From positions 1 to 64,000 of the forward strand of contig JAIUME010000001.1 of NCBI GenBank assembly GCA_022565695.1: DNA of 64,000 bases, written 5' to 3'. Made by a program: the position numbers and the translations under genes. Under the pieces are notes generated by a model. That model saw nothing but the letters and a program-made list of their open reading frames with translations. It was not told the origin of the DNA and did not search any database. Shown piece after piece: positions 1 through 7,365 of this stretch. The DNA is from Alcanivorax sp. GTDB taxonomy: Bacteria > Pseudomonadota > Gammaproteobacteria > Pseudomonadales > Alcanivoracaceae. Within the stretch, counting starts at the first letter, position 1, and every line of letters begins with the position of its first letter.

Positions 1-165
1 CCCCCCCGCCGCCCCGTCGTTGGGGGGTGCGCTTAATGGCACCGCCCACCACGCTCCCAACCACCCGCCCCTCCCCCCATATGTAAAACCACACACAACA
101 GCTGAGCCCCCCACCCCACGCCTGATATACTCTCCCGCTTCACGAGTCAGGCACGGCCGCACCCC
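1..165. other. leading intergenic segment
   Basis: C-rich start of the window with no supported gene. The only signal I see is an extended -10-like element (TGATATACT) at 123-131, about 35 bases before the first gene, with no convincing -35. It could be the promoter of the metallo-hydrolase. Confidence 0.3.
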
Positions 166-810
166 ATGAAATACGCCATCCTCCCGGTAACGCCCTTCGA
201 GCAGAACTGTTCGCTATTGCTGTGCGAGAGCAGCAACAAGCTGGCCATTTGCGATCCGGGTGGGGATATTGATCGCATTCTGGCCGCTATTGAAGAGTCA
301 GGTGGGGAACCAGAGAAGATCCTGCTCACCCATGGCCATATCGACCATGCCGGGGCCGCAGCCGAGCTGGCGCAGCGATTGCATCTGCCCATTGAAGGCC
401 CGCACCGGGATGATCAGTTCTGGATCGACATGCTGCCGCAGCAGGCCCAGATGTTCGGTTTCGCGCCCGCCGATGCCTTCTCGCCGGATCGCTGGCTGGA
501 AGAGGGTGATACCGTCAGCGTTGGCGAGACGGTGCTGCAAGTGCTGCACTGCCCCGGCCACACACCGGGCCACGTGGTGTTTTTCGAGCCCGTGGCGCAG
601 CTGGCCATTGTCGGCGATGTGCTGTTCGCCGGGTCCATCGGCCGCACAGACTTCCCCCGTGGCAACATGGATGACCTGGTGAATGCCATTCGCGGCAAAC
701 TGTTTCCATTGGGGGACGATATCGCCTTCATTCCCGGCCATGGCCCGATGTCCACCCTCGGCCAGGAACGGCTCACCAACCCGTTTGTCAGTGACAGCCG
801 TTACGGCTGA
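166..810 (+). CDS. MBL-fold metallo-hydrolase, glyoxalase II-like (YcbL type)
   Basis: A 214-residue metallo-beta-lactamase-fold hydrolase. The zinc motif THGHIDH sits at residues 55-61 (H56, H58, D60, H61). It is followed by the PGHTPGH ligand region, the GDVLFAGSIGRTDFP segment and a C-terminal PGHG loop, the order seen in YcbL-type glyoxalase II relatives. These enzymes hydrolyse thioesters such as S-lactoylglutathione in the cytoplasm. The protein lacks the roughly 40-residue C-terminal helical domain of classical GloB, so the glutathione thioester substrate is not certain. The next gene starts 13 bases downstream, so co-transcription is likely. Confidence 0.9.
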   Translation: MKYAILPVTPFEQNCSLLLCESSNKLAICDPGGDIDRILAAIEESGGEPEKILLTHGHIDHAGAAAELAQRLHLPIEGPHRDDQFWIDMLPQQAQMFGFAPADAFSPDRWLEEGDTVSVGETVLQVLHCPGHTPGHVVFFEPVAQLAIVGDVLFAGSIGRTDFPRGNMDDLVNAIRGKLFPLGDDIAFIPGHGPMSTLGQERLTNPFVSDSRYG

Positions 811-823
811 GGAGCAGCGCTGA

Positions 824-1369
824 ATGAATATCGGCGATATCGACCAGACACTGTTGCGGCTGCTGATCAGCGCCAGCGTGATCGCCGGCATGCTGGTGCT
901 GTCTACGCTGCTGCGCAGACTGGTGCGCCGCCTTGGCCAGGGCCATGGCTATGCGCCGTCACGCATCTTTCAGGTCTCGGTGCTGATCAATGTGACCACA
1001 CTGATATTGCTCGCCTTCGCACTTGGCGCCATCTGGGGCTTCTCGGGGCAAGGCTTCATGGTCTTCGCCTCGTCCGTGTTTGCGCTGGTGGGCATCGCAC
1101 TGTTCGCGGCCTGGTCGCTGCTCAGCAATACCACCGCCGCGCTGATCCTGTTTTTCAGCGCGCCGTTTCGTGTGGGCGATCGTATCCGCATGCTTGATGG
1201 TGACAACACCGTCACCGGCCAGGTACGCCACATGGGGCTGATGACCCTGACCCTGGCGGATGCCGACGGCAACCTCTATAACATTCCCAACAATATGGTG
1301 TTCCAGCGCACCGTTATCCAATTGGCTCCTGACAAGGAACTCCCATGCGACAAGAAACACGTTCGATAA
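824..1369 (+). CDS. small MscS-family mechanosensitive channel
   Basis: A 181-residue inner-membrane protein with three hydrophobic stretches (about residues 10-28, 48-72 and 78-112). The third leads into the MscS beta domain, with the typical SAPFRVGDRIR segment and the IPNN motif near residue 150. It is much shorter than E. coli MscS (286 residues) and ends just after the beta domain, so most of the C-terminal cytoplasmic vestibule is missing. I see no frameshift, so this looks like a natural short form. Family function is ion release on membrane tension. The Kunitz lipoprotein gene begins inside its last 25 bases. Confidence 0.85.
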   Translation: MNIGDIDQTLLRLLISASVIAGMLVLSTLLRRLVRRLGQGHGYAPSRIFQVSVLINVTTLILLAFALGAIWGFSGQGFMVFASSVFALVGIALFAAWSLLSNTTAALILFFSAPFRVGDRIRMLDGDNTVTGQVRHMGLMTLTLADADGNLYNIPNNMVFQRTVIQLAPDKELPCDKKHVR

Positions 1370-1698
1370 GCACACCGTCCCGCGCGCCTGGTTCACGCAC
1401 CACTGGCCTGCTTGTGGCCCTGGCCGCTGCGTTGATGCTGGGCGCCTGCACCAGCACGCCGATGGACAAAGCTGCCCTGCCCGCCGCCTGTAGCGAAAAG
1501 CCGGACGCCGGCATGTGCCGCGCGGCCTTTACCCGTTACTACCATGATGAGCAGAAAGGCGAGTGTCGCAGCTTCATCTGGGGTGGCTGTGGCGGCAACG
1601 TCCCATTCGACACCATGGAGAGCTGCCAGAGCACCTGCCAGGCACCGGCCTCTGAAGACGGGCCAGTGGCGCCGGTCAAGCAGGGGCTGTCTTTCTGA
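1345..1698 (+). CDS. Kunitz/BPTI-domain lipoprotein, putative protease inhibitor
   Basis: A 117-residue protein with a lipoprotein signal (hydrophobic run, then lipobox LGAC at about residues 32-35; the residue after Cys is Thr, favouring the outer membrane). The mature part has one Kunitz domain with six cysteines spaced 8-15-7-11-3, against 8-15-7-12-3 in bovine BPTI. The conserved GGC before the fourth spacing is present. The residue after the second cysteine, which is the P1 contact in this family, is Arg, predicting a trypsin-like target. It overlaps the MscS gene by 25 bases, so it is probably translated from the same message. Kunitz domains are uncommon in bacteria. The inhibitory role is inferred from the fold. 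Confidence 0.85.
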   Translation: MRQETRSISTPSRAPGSRTTGLLVALAAALMLGACTSTPMDKAALPAACSEKPDAGMCRAAFTRYYHDEQKGECRSFIWGGCGGNVPFDTMESCQSTCQAPASEDGPVAPVKQGLSF

Positions 1699-1808
1699 GG
1701 CCAGCGCCCAGGGCAACCATCCAGGCCAATGACGGTCACGCTGCTGTCATATTATTTTCATATAACGTGACATGCAGATTTCCCCTACGGCGTTAGCAGG
1801 AGTTGGCG

Positions 1809-2495
1809 ATGAAACAGATATGGCACAAGGCGATGCACAGCACGACGTTTCCCTTGTCGGTGTTACTGGCAGCGCTGCTGACATTGACTGCCTGCGCCAG
1901 CAGCCCGGTGGTCCAGCTGTATGACGGCCCGGAAAGAGCAGAGAGCGACATAACCCGGGTACGCGTGCCGGAAACCCTGGAAATCCTCAACATCAACGGG
2001 CAGCGCCCGGCTGGCGTCAACACGCTGTTCTCCAGCGGCTACAAGGATCTGCACCTGGCGCCGGGGGAATACCAGATTGTCGCCTTCTACAAGGAAATCT
2101 GGGAGCCCGACACAACAAGCAGCCACGTCGTGGTGCGCTCCGAGCCCGTCGTGTTCGATATAGCAGGGCAACCCGGCAGCTTCTTCCGGCTCGGCTACGA
2201 CACCCCGAGCAACCTGCCGGATGCCCGCGAACTGGCGCGCAACTTCAGCGGCTGGAGCGAGCATGTCGCCAGCAGCGAGCGGCGCCCGACACGTCCCAGC
2301 GGCATGACCCGCCCTGGCCTGATCGGCGGCCTGACCACTGGCGCCACCGAGCCAACCGCCGAAACAGTAGCCCCGGCGGCCAGTAGTTCATCTTCGCAAG
2401 CTGATGATGTCGAATCTCTGGATATGCTCAAAGCCTGGTGGTCACAGGCCAGTGCAGAAGAACGCCGTGCTTTCCTCCGCTGGGTTGCCGAGTAA
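1809..2495 (+). CDS. DUF2057-like lipoprotein
   Basis: A 228-residue exported lipoprotein. The signal peptide ends in a lipobox (LTAC, about residue 28). The region of residues 30-150 resembles DUF2057 (E. coli YccT type): a short beta-rich domain with LHLAPGEYQIVAFYKE and a conserved EPVVF strand. The tail is Ser/Ala/Thr-rich, then ends in a short helical segment with WW and WVAE. The ATG at 1809 is chosen over a TTG six bases earlier because GGAG at 1799-1802 is well placed for it. The cellular role of the family is unknown. Confidence 0.7.
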   Translation: MKQIWHKAMHSTTFPLSVLLAALLTLTACASSPVVQLYDGPERAESDITRVRVPETLEILNINGQRPAGVNTLFSSGYKDLHLAPGEYQIVAFYKEIWEPDTTSSHVVVRSEPVVFDIAGQPGSFFRLGYDTPSNLPDARELARNFSGWSEHVASSERRPTRPSGMTRPGLIGGLTTGATEPTAETVAPAASSSSSQADDVESLDMLKAWWSQASAEERRAFLRWVAE

Positions 2496-2525
2496 CTAAC
2501 TGGTCACTAAAAACCCGGTCAACTG

Positions 2526-2945
2526 CTACTGCCCCTGAAGCGTTGCCACCAATGTGCGAGCACCACCCTGATCCCGGTGCTCGCACAGGTAGATGCCCTG
2601 CCAGGTGCCCAGCTGCAGACGGCCACCTTTCACCGGAATCATCAGGTCCGGGCCAATCAGCACACTCTTTATATGCGCGGGCATGTCGTCCGGGCCTTCC
2701 AGCGTGTGCTCATAGTGCGGCGCCCGCTCCGGCACCATCACATTGAAATGCCGCTCCAGGTCGCCGCGCACATCCGGGTCTGCGTTTTCATTGATGGCCA
2801 GTGAGGCGGAGGTGTGGCGGATAAACAGATGCAGCAACCCCACCTTCACCTGCGCCAGGGCTGGCAGGGCCGCACAGACCTCCTCCGTCACCAGATGAAA
2901 ACCTCTCGGCCGAGGCCTCAGCACAATCTCATGTTGATGCCACAC
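2526..2945 (-). CDS. yjbQ: YjbQ family protein (UPF0047)
   Basis: A 139-residue single-domain protein matching UPF0047/YjbQ along its whole length. It has the FIRHTSASLAINENAD core (about residues 41-56), the HYEHTLEGPDDMPAHIK segment and the C-terminal GTWQGIYLCEHR strand. E. coli YjbQ has weak thiamine-phosphate synthase activity, though the physiological role is unsettled. Translation probably starts at a GTG (2945) with GGAG upstream. It is convergent with the DUF2057 gene and divergent from the toxin-antitoxin locus. Confidence 0.92.
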   Translation of the reverse strand: MWHQHEIVLRPRPRGFHLVTEEVCAALPALAQVKVGLLHLFIRHTSASLAINENADPDVRGDLERHFNVMVPERAPHYEHTLEGPDDMPAHIKSVLIGPDLMIPVKGGRLQLGTWQGIYLCEHRDQGGARTLVATLQGQ

Positions 2946-2969
2946 AACGCTTCTCCACTACTGCCATAT

Positions 2970-3046
2970 TTGGCGCCATCATAGTTGGTGCCATATTGGC
3001 ACACATATTGACACAGCAATGCACTGTGTGCCAATCTGGCACCATT
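2970..3046. promoter_or_regulatory. repeated operator sites before the TacAT-like locus
   Basis: Variants of the half-site TTGGYRCCAT or its complement occur at 2970-2979, 2985-2994 and 3036-3045. A perfect 11-base inverted repeat (ATTGGCACACA at 2995-3005, TGTGTGCCAAT at 3025-3035) lies among them. The cluster is directly upstream of the ribbon-helix-helix antitoxin, as expected for autorepression by the antitoxin-toxin complex. Confidence 0.6.
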
Positions 3047-3090
3047 ATCGACGCCATCATTAACACCATCAAAAACTCTGGAGACGACGC

Positions 3091-3426
3091 ATGAGTTCCG
3101 CGACAGAAGACAAGCCCGCCGACAAGCGGCTGGTCGCTCGCACCAATGCGGATATTCACCAGCGCATCGCCGATGCCGCAGACCTTGTCGGCGCAACGGT
3201 TTCCCAGTTTCTGATAGATTCCGCGCTGGAGCGCGCCAATCGGGTCACGCAGGATGCCACCCGGCTGCGCATCAGTCGCGACGCCTTTGCCCGGATGATG
3301 GCGGTTCTGGATCAGCCCGCGAACCCCGCACCACGCCTGAAGCAGGCCGCTCACCGATACAGGGAGGTCATGAGTGACGAGTACCGGCAACCCGATCCAG
3401 AAACGGATACTGACCCGCAACCATGA
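3091..3426 (+). CDS. TacA-like antitoxin (DUF1778, ribbon-helix-helix)
   Basis: A 111-residue DUF1778 antitoxin. The N-terminal ribbon-helix-helix DNA-binding part (KRLVARTNADIHQRIADAA, residues about 10-28, then VGATVSQFLIDSALERA) is typical of TacA. The C-terminal part (RDAFARMMAVLDQP, about 68-81) is where TacA binds and neutralises the acetyltransferase toxin. The stop codon lies inside the toxin gene (52-base overlap), fitting translational coupling. It should repress its own promoter through the repeats upstream. Confidence 0.85.
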   Translation: MSSATEDKPADKRLVARTNADIHQRIADAADLVGATVSQFLIDSALERANRVTQDATRLRISRDAFARMMAVLDQPANPAPRLKQAAHRYREVMSDEYRQPDPETDTDPQP

Positions 3427-3889
3427 CCGCGCGGGATTCGACTGCGGCAACGACGCACTGAACCGCTTCCTGCGCCAGCAGGCAAGACAGGCCAACGACC
3501 GGCACCTGACACGCACCACGGTGCTGATAGAACCCGCTCAGCCAACCCGTATCCTGGCCTTCTATTCCACGGCGCCATGCGAAATAAGTGTGCATGAAGC
3601 AGATGCGTTGCCCGGCCTCGCCGGCTATCCGCACCCGGTACCCTTTTTGCGCATGACAAGGCTGGCGACAGACTTGCGCTGCAGGGGACAGGGTTTCGGA
3701 GAACTGGCGCTGGTTTCCGCCATCAAGGATGCGGCGCGCATTCATCGTGAGGCCACAGCGCTATACGGCCTGCTGGTGGATGCCAAGGATGACAGCGCCG
3801 CAGCCTTCTACCGGCATTTCGGCTTGCAGCTGATTGATGACAGCGCCCTGGCGCTCTACTTGCCGATCAGGGATTGTCTCGCACTGTAA
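3374..3889 (+). CDS. GNAT-family toxin, TacT-like
   Basis: A 171-residue GNAT acetyltransferase of the TacT toxin class. Members acetylate the amino group of charged tRNAs and block translation. Visible features are the N-terminal LTRNHDRAGFDCGNDALNRFL signature, the beta4 strand RMTRLATD, the acetyl-CoA loop RGQGFG (about residue 101) and the C-terminal AAAFYRHFGL containing the Tyr that acts as general acid in the family. The start is a GTG at 3374 behind a strong AGGGAGG at 3361-3367. All key motifs are present, so the toxin looks intact and paired with the overlapping antitoxin. Confidence 0.87.
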   Translation: MTSTGNPIQKRILTRNHDRAGFDCGNDALNRFLRQQARQANDRHLTRTTVLIEPAQPTRILAFYSTAPCEISVHEADALPGLAGYPHPVPFLRMTRLATDLRCRGQGFGELALVSAIKDAARIHREATALYGLLVDAKDDSAAAFYRHFGLQLIDDSALALYLPIRDCLAL

Positions 3890-4865
3890 CCCAGTTGCGG
3901 ATATTGGCGGCCACGCCGTCCAGCAGGCGCTGGCGGCATTCGCGGCTGATCCAGGCGTTGTGTGGGGTAATGATCAGGTTCGGGATATCGGCCGCCAGCA
4001 GCACGTGATCAGCGGGGGGCGGCTCCTGGCTGAGCACATCCAGCGCTGCGCCCGCGATGTCGCCCCGGCGCAGGGCGTCTGCCAGCGCCATCTCGTCGAT
4101 CAAGCCGCCCCGTGCCGTGTTGATCAGCAGGGCCGAGGATTTCATGGCCGCCAGTTGTGGCGCACCGATCAGGTGTCGGGTGTCTTCGGTGAGCGGGCAA
4201 TGCAGGGACAGCACATCCACCTGCGGTAATAACGCCTCCAGCGGCACCCGCCCTGCTTCAACGGCGGCGCCGGGGCGCTGGCTCGCGGCCACCAGCACGC
4301 GCATACCGAAGGCCTCGGCCAGCCGCGCCACGGCCTGGCCCAGGGTGCCATGGCCGACAATGCCCAGCGTCTTGCCCGCCAGCTCCATGACCGGGCGCTG
4401 CATCAGGCAAAAGGTCGGGGACTGGCTCCAGAGGCCGGCCTGCACATCCGCGTAATACTCATGCCAGCGCGTCGCCAGCCCCAGCATCAGCGCCAGAGTG
4501 TGCTGGGCAACGCCCGGGCCGGCATAATCGGTCACGTTGCAGACCGGAATACCGCGCGCCTCTGCTGCCGCCAGATCAATGTTATTGGTGCCGGTGGCGA
4601 TCACACAGATCAGCCGCAGATCCGGCGCGCCCTCGATGACCACCCTGTCCAGCACGACCTTGTTGGTGACCACCACCTGCGCATCACGAATCCGCTCCGC
4701 CACCTGCTCTGGCGAGGTCTGGTCGAAGTACTGCCATTGGTGCATGCTGTCCAGAGACGCCTCCAGACCAGAGAAATCCAGTTCATCCGGTGTCTCTCGA
4801 CCGGTTGCCGCATCCGTTGCTGCGCCCGTTATGAGAGTCGCCCTGTCCAGGAAAACACCACGCAT
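3867..4865 (-). CDS. D-2-hydroxyacid dehydrogenase (glycerate dehydrogenase-like)
   Basis: A 332-residue NAD-dependent D-2-hydroxyacid dehydrogenase. The Rossmann domain has GKTLGIVGHGTLGQAVA (residues about 150-166). The catalytic Arg follows LLINTARGG, the Glu is in the LSQEPPP segment, and the His is in ITPHNAWIS. The sequence is close to HprA-type glycerate/hydroxypyruvate reductases, but the substrate cannot be read from it. The ATG at 4865 is preferred to an upstream GTG (4877). Its start codon lies back to back with the divergent DUF523 gene on the palindrome CATG. The 3' end overlaps the convergent toxin gene by 23 bases. Confidence 0.88.
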   Translation of the reverse strand: MRGVFLDRATLITGAATDAATGRETPDELDFSGLEASLDSMHQWQYFDQTSPEQVAERIRDAQVVVTNKVVLDRVVIEGAPDLRLICVIATGTNNIDLAAAEARGIPVCNVTDYAGPGVAQHTLALMLGLATRWHEYYADVQAGLWSQSPTFCLMQRPVMELAGKTLGIVGHGTLGQAVARLAEAFGMRVLVAASQRPGAAVEAGRVPLEALLPQVDVLSLHCPLTEDTRHLIGAPQLAAMKSSALLINTARGGLIDEMALADALRRGDIAGAALDVLSQEPPPADHVLLAADIPNLIITPHNAWISRECRQRLLDGVAANIRNWVTVRDNP

Positions 4866-5643
4866 GTCCGCGCCCACCTCTTCGTCCAGGCCCTCTGCAT
4901 CAGAGCCATCTACATCCCAGACCGTGTCCGCGCATCAGGGCGATGCCGCCAGCAGCCGTCTGGATCGATGGCTGGATACGCTCGGTCTGACCTCGCTCAA
5001 CGATGATAAACCACGAGTGGGCGTCAGTGCCTGCCTGATGGGCAGGCTGGTCCGCTACAACGGCGAAGCAAAACGCCATGGCACCGTGGCGGATGTGCTG
5101 CCGCGCTGGCTGCACTGCATTGAGTACTGTCCGGAAGTCGCCATTGGCTTGCCTGTTCCCCGGCCGCCAGTGGATATCATCGCCACTGACGACGCTGGCC
5201 AGCAGATTCGCAACCGGGACGGGCTGGTGGCGGATATCACCGATGCGCTGCACACCTATGCCGACGACCTTTGCGGCCATGACACGCACAGTCGAAAAGC
5301 GTCGCAGCTCGATGGCATGATTCTGAAAGCCCGCTCACCCAGCTGCGGGCTGGGCAACACCCCGCTGCTTGATGAGGCAGGGCAACAGATTGGCGTCACC
5401 GATGGCGGGTTTGCCGGGCGCCTGAAAACACGCTGGCCAACCATGCCCATGGTGCATGAGGAGCAACTTGCCCGAGCCGTGGATGTCGAAGCGTTTGTGC
5501 TCAGTGTGTGTGTTTACCGCCAGCAACGCCGCTGGGGCAACAATGGGGCTAACGATGCCTGGAACAGGGAGATGCGCGAGCGCATCATGGCGCTGCCGCT
5601 GACGACGCTCCGCACGCGACTGCTATTGCAGCTGGAACAATAA
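4864..5643 (+). CDS. DUF523 domain protein
   Basis: A 259-residue protein whose residues from about 52 on match DUF523: VGVSACLMGRLVRYNG, EYCPEVAIGLPVPRPP, then ILKARSPSCGLG and the C-terminal VCVY segment. The cysteines in SACL, EYCPE and SPSCG are family-conserved and hint at a metal or Fe-S site. Function is unknown. The first 50 residues are Ser/Ala-rich without a domain, so the start is uncertain: ATG at 4864 or GTG at 4924 are both possible. It is divergent from the dehydrogenase. Confidence 0.75.
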   Translation: MSAPTSSSRPSASEPSTSQTVSAHQGDAASSRLDRWLDTLGLTSLNDDKPRVGVSACLMGRLVRYNGEAKRHGTVADVLPRWLHCIEYCPEVAIGLPVPRPPVDIIATDDAGQQIRNRDGLVADITDALHTYADDLCGHDTHSRKASQLDGMILKARSPSCGLGNTPLLDEAGQQIGVTDGGFAGRLKTRWPTMPMVHEEQLARAVDVEAFVLSVCVYRQQRRWGNNGANDAWNREMRERIMALPLTTLRTRLLLQLEQ

Positions 5644-5671
5644 ACCCCGGCCGCCGAGGGCGGACCGGGGT
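5644..5671. terminator. hairpin between convergent genes
   Basis: A near-perfect long stem: ACCCCGG (5644-5650) pairs with CCGGGGT (5665-5671), and inside it CCGCC pairs with GGCGG around a three-base loop. On the minus strand it is followed by TTATTGTT, so it may end transcripts of the minus gene as well as DUF523. Confidence 0.6.
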
Positions 5672-5715
5672 CATCTGTCACGCTTGATCAGTGCTCAGTT
5701 CCGGAACAGGTACCA

Positions 5716-6213
5716 TCAATTCCAGAACCGATACCAGGGACGCTCGGATTGCTCTTCCCCGCGATTGCCCGCCCGCGCATCAACCTCTGCATCAGCACTG
5801 GCACCACCTGCTTCGCCGCTCACTGCGGCACCGGCCCGTGCACCTTCGGCACGCTCAGCAGCAGCATCGCGTTGCGCCTGCCCCTGCTCACGCGCTTCTT
5901 CTGCACGCTGCTGACCTTTCTCCCGCGCTTCATCGCGTGTCTCGCGGCCGCGCTGCGCTGCGGCATCACCTGTCTCCCGAGCTTCCTCGGCTGCCGCTTC
6001 GCCGCGCTGGCGAGCATCGTCGCGAGCTGCTGCAGCATCACTGCGGTGGACATCGCGCTGCTCACGCGCGCTGCGCTCGGTAGCGCGCAAATCAGCACCC
6101 ACTGATGCGTCTGCCGATACACCAACAGCATCAGCCTGTGCGGCTGACATCACACCCATCGTCAGCATCATCGCTGTGCCAGCCAGAATATTCCGTGCTG
6201 TATTATTCTTCAT
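5716..6213 (-). CDS. exported Ala/Arg/Glu-rich helical protein
   Basis: A 165-residue protein with a signal peptide cleaved after AQA (about residue 28). The mature part is almost all Ala, Arg, Glu, Asp, Gly and Gln, with a repeating RGEAAAEEARETGDAAAQR-like pattern from about residue 45 to 115. It predicts a long, highly charged, extended helix or coiled coil in the periplasm. It contains no cysteine and ends in the aromatic motif RPWYRFWN. No family is recognised. Two ATGs lie together (6216 and 6213); the second is better spaced from GGGAG. Confidence 0.6.
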   Translation of the reverse strand: MKNNTARNILAGTAMMLTMGVMSAAQADAVGVSADASVGADLRATERSAREQRDVHRSDAAAARDDARQRGEAAAEEARETGDAAAQRGRETRDEAREKGQQRAEEAREQGQAQRDAAAERAEGARAGAAVSGEAGGASADAEVDARAGNRGEEQSERPWYRFWN

Positions 6214-6369
6214 CATTCATCTCCCTGTTTATCATGGTCGGTCAAATCGACCCTCCACATCATGCGCGCGATTATCCGATCGCTCCATATCCTGTTCCCG
6301 GTAAAACGATTGTATTAATGTAAAAATGCGATGCGGCAGGCATAAAACATGGCACCTTCGTGCGGCCTT

Positions 6370-6651
6370 TTACTGATTTTTACTTTCTTTTTTTTCCCGC
6401 TCGCGCATTGCCTGCTCCAGATTTTCCAATTCTTCCCGGGACATATAATCCATATCCCAATGGTTGGTGAACCATTCCTTCACCGCACGCCGACCATGAT
6501 GATGCTCCGGCGGTGCCGCCGTACCCGGATGCGCAACACTCTGCTCACCACGCGGCGGCCGCGCAGGCGTTTCTGACAGCGGTTCGTCCGCCGGCTTTTT
6601 CCTGCGCCGGAAAAGAAGACCTATTCTGTGCATCGCACGCCTGAACCACAT
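6370..6651 (-). CDS. small hypothetical protein, basic N-terminus
   Basis: A 93-residue protein of unknown function. It starts with an Arg/Trp-rich amphipathic segment (MWFRRAMHRIGLLFRRRKK), has a Pro/His-rich middle and ends in a charged helix with an EELENLEQAMREREKK stretch. The ATG at 6651 follows an AGGG-like site; an upstream GTG (6702) would add 17 residues. No domain is recognised. Codon use is like that of the neighbours. It is the least certain gene in this part of the window. Confidence 0.4.
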   Translation of the reverse strand: MWFRRAMHRIGLLFRRRKKPADEPLSETPARPPRGEQSVAHPGTAAPPEHHHGRRAVKEWFTNHWDMDYMSREELENLEQAMREREKKESKNQ

Positions 6652-6798
6652 TGCCCTGCCCTCACTGTGCAGCTCGCCTTGTCGGTTCACCCTGTATAAC
6701 ACAGTAAAACACCGGCACGACGTGATGAGTGCCGGTTGAATTCAGATGTGGTCGATGTCAGGACTGGCATATGCCTGATGCAAAAAAGGAGACACCCG

Positions 6799-7341
6799 AT
6801 GCGACGCATCTATTTTCTGTTACCGAACGTGCCCGCCGCTGCGGACCTGGTGAAGGATTTACGTCAGGAGGGCATCAACGACGACCGTATGCATCTGGTC
6901 GCACGACACGACGTGCCCCTGGGCGATCTGCCGGAAGCCGACACGCTGGAAAAGTCTGACCTCGGTCCGGCGCTGAAACGTGGCGCCGCGCTCGGTGGTT
7001 CTTCCGGCCTGCTCGCGGGCCTCACCGCCATGGCACTGCCCACTGGCGGCCTGGCCCTGGGCGGCGCGGCGGTACTGGGTATTGCCCTGGTAGGCACCGG
7101 GTTCGGTGCCTGGGCGTCTGCCATGCTCGGCGCCAGTGTGCCGGACGAGGAAATCGAGGCATGCCACGCGGCCATTCAGCGCGGCAGCGTGCTGATGATG
7201 CTGGATGTGGACAACGATCGCGTGGATACCCTGCGCGCCTTCGTGCGCCAACGGCATGCGGAGGCCGATATCCGCGACGCGGAATCTACTGCGCCGCCGC
7301 TACCCGATGTCGACCTGGGTAGCGAGCACGGGCATCGCTGA
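6799..7341 (+). CDS. DUF1269-like membrane-associated protein
   Basis: A 180-residue protein. The N-terminal alpha/beta domain (residues 1-50, RRIYFLLPNVPAAADLVKDL) is followed by a glycine-rich hydrophobic pair of segments (about 63-115, with GGSSGLLAGLTAMALPTGG and ALVGTGFGAWASAM). A second small alpha/beta segment ends in LMMLDVDNDRVD. This arrangement resembles DUF1269/TerF-like stress proteins, in which the hydrophobic hairpin is flanked by related half-domains. ATG at 6799 follows AAGGAG. Function unknown. Confidence 0.6.
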   Translation: MRRIYFLLPNVPAAADLVKDLRQEGINDDRMHLVARHDVPLGDLPEADTLEKSDLGPALKRGAALGGSSGLLAGLTAMALPTGGLALGGAAVLGIALVGTGFGAWASAMLGASVPDEEIEACHAAIQRGSVLMMLDVDNDRVDTLRAFVRQRHAEADIRDAESTAPPLPDVDLGSEHGHR

Positions 7342-7365
7342 CAGCCAATCCGGGTTCAGGGCACG

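Noticed and set aside
4537-4863. Upstream extension of the DUF523 frame
   Set aside because: It is antisense to the dehydrogenase and unlike the DUF523 family; start placed at or after 4864.
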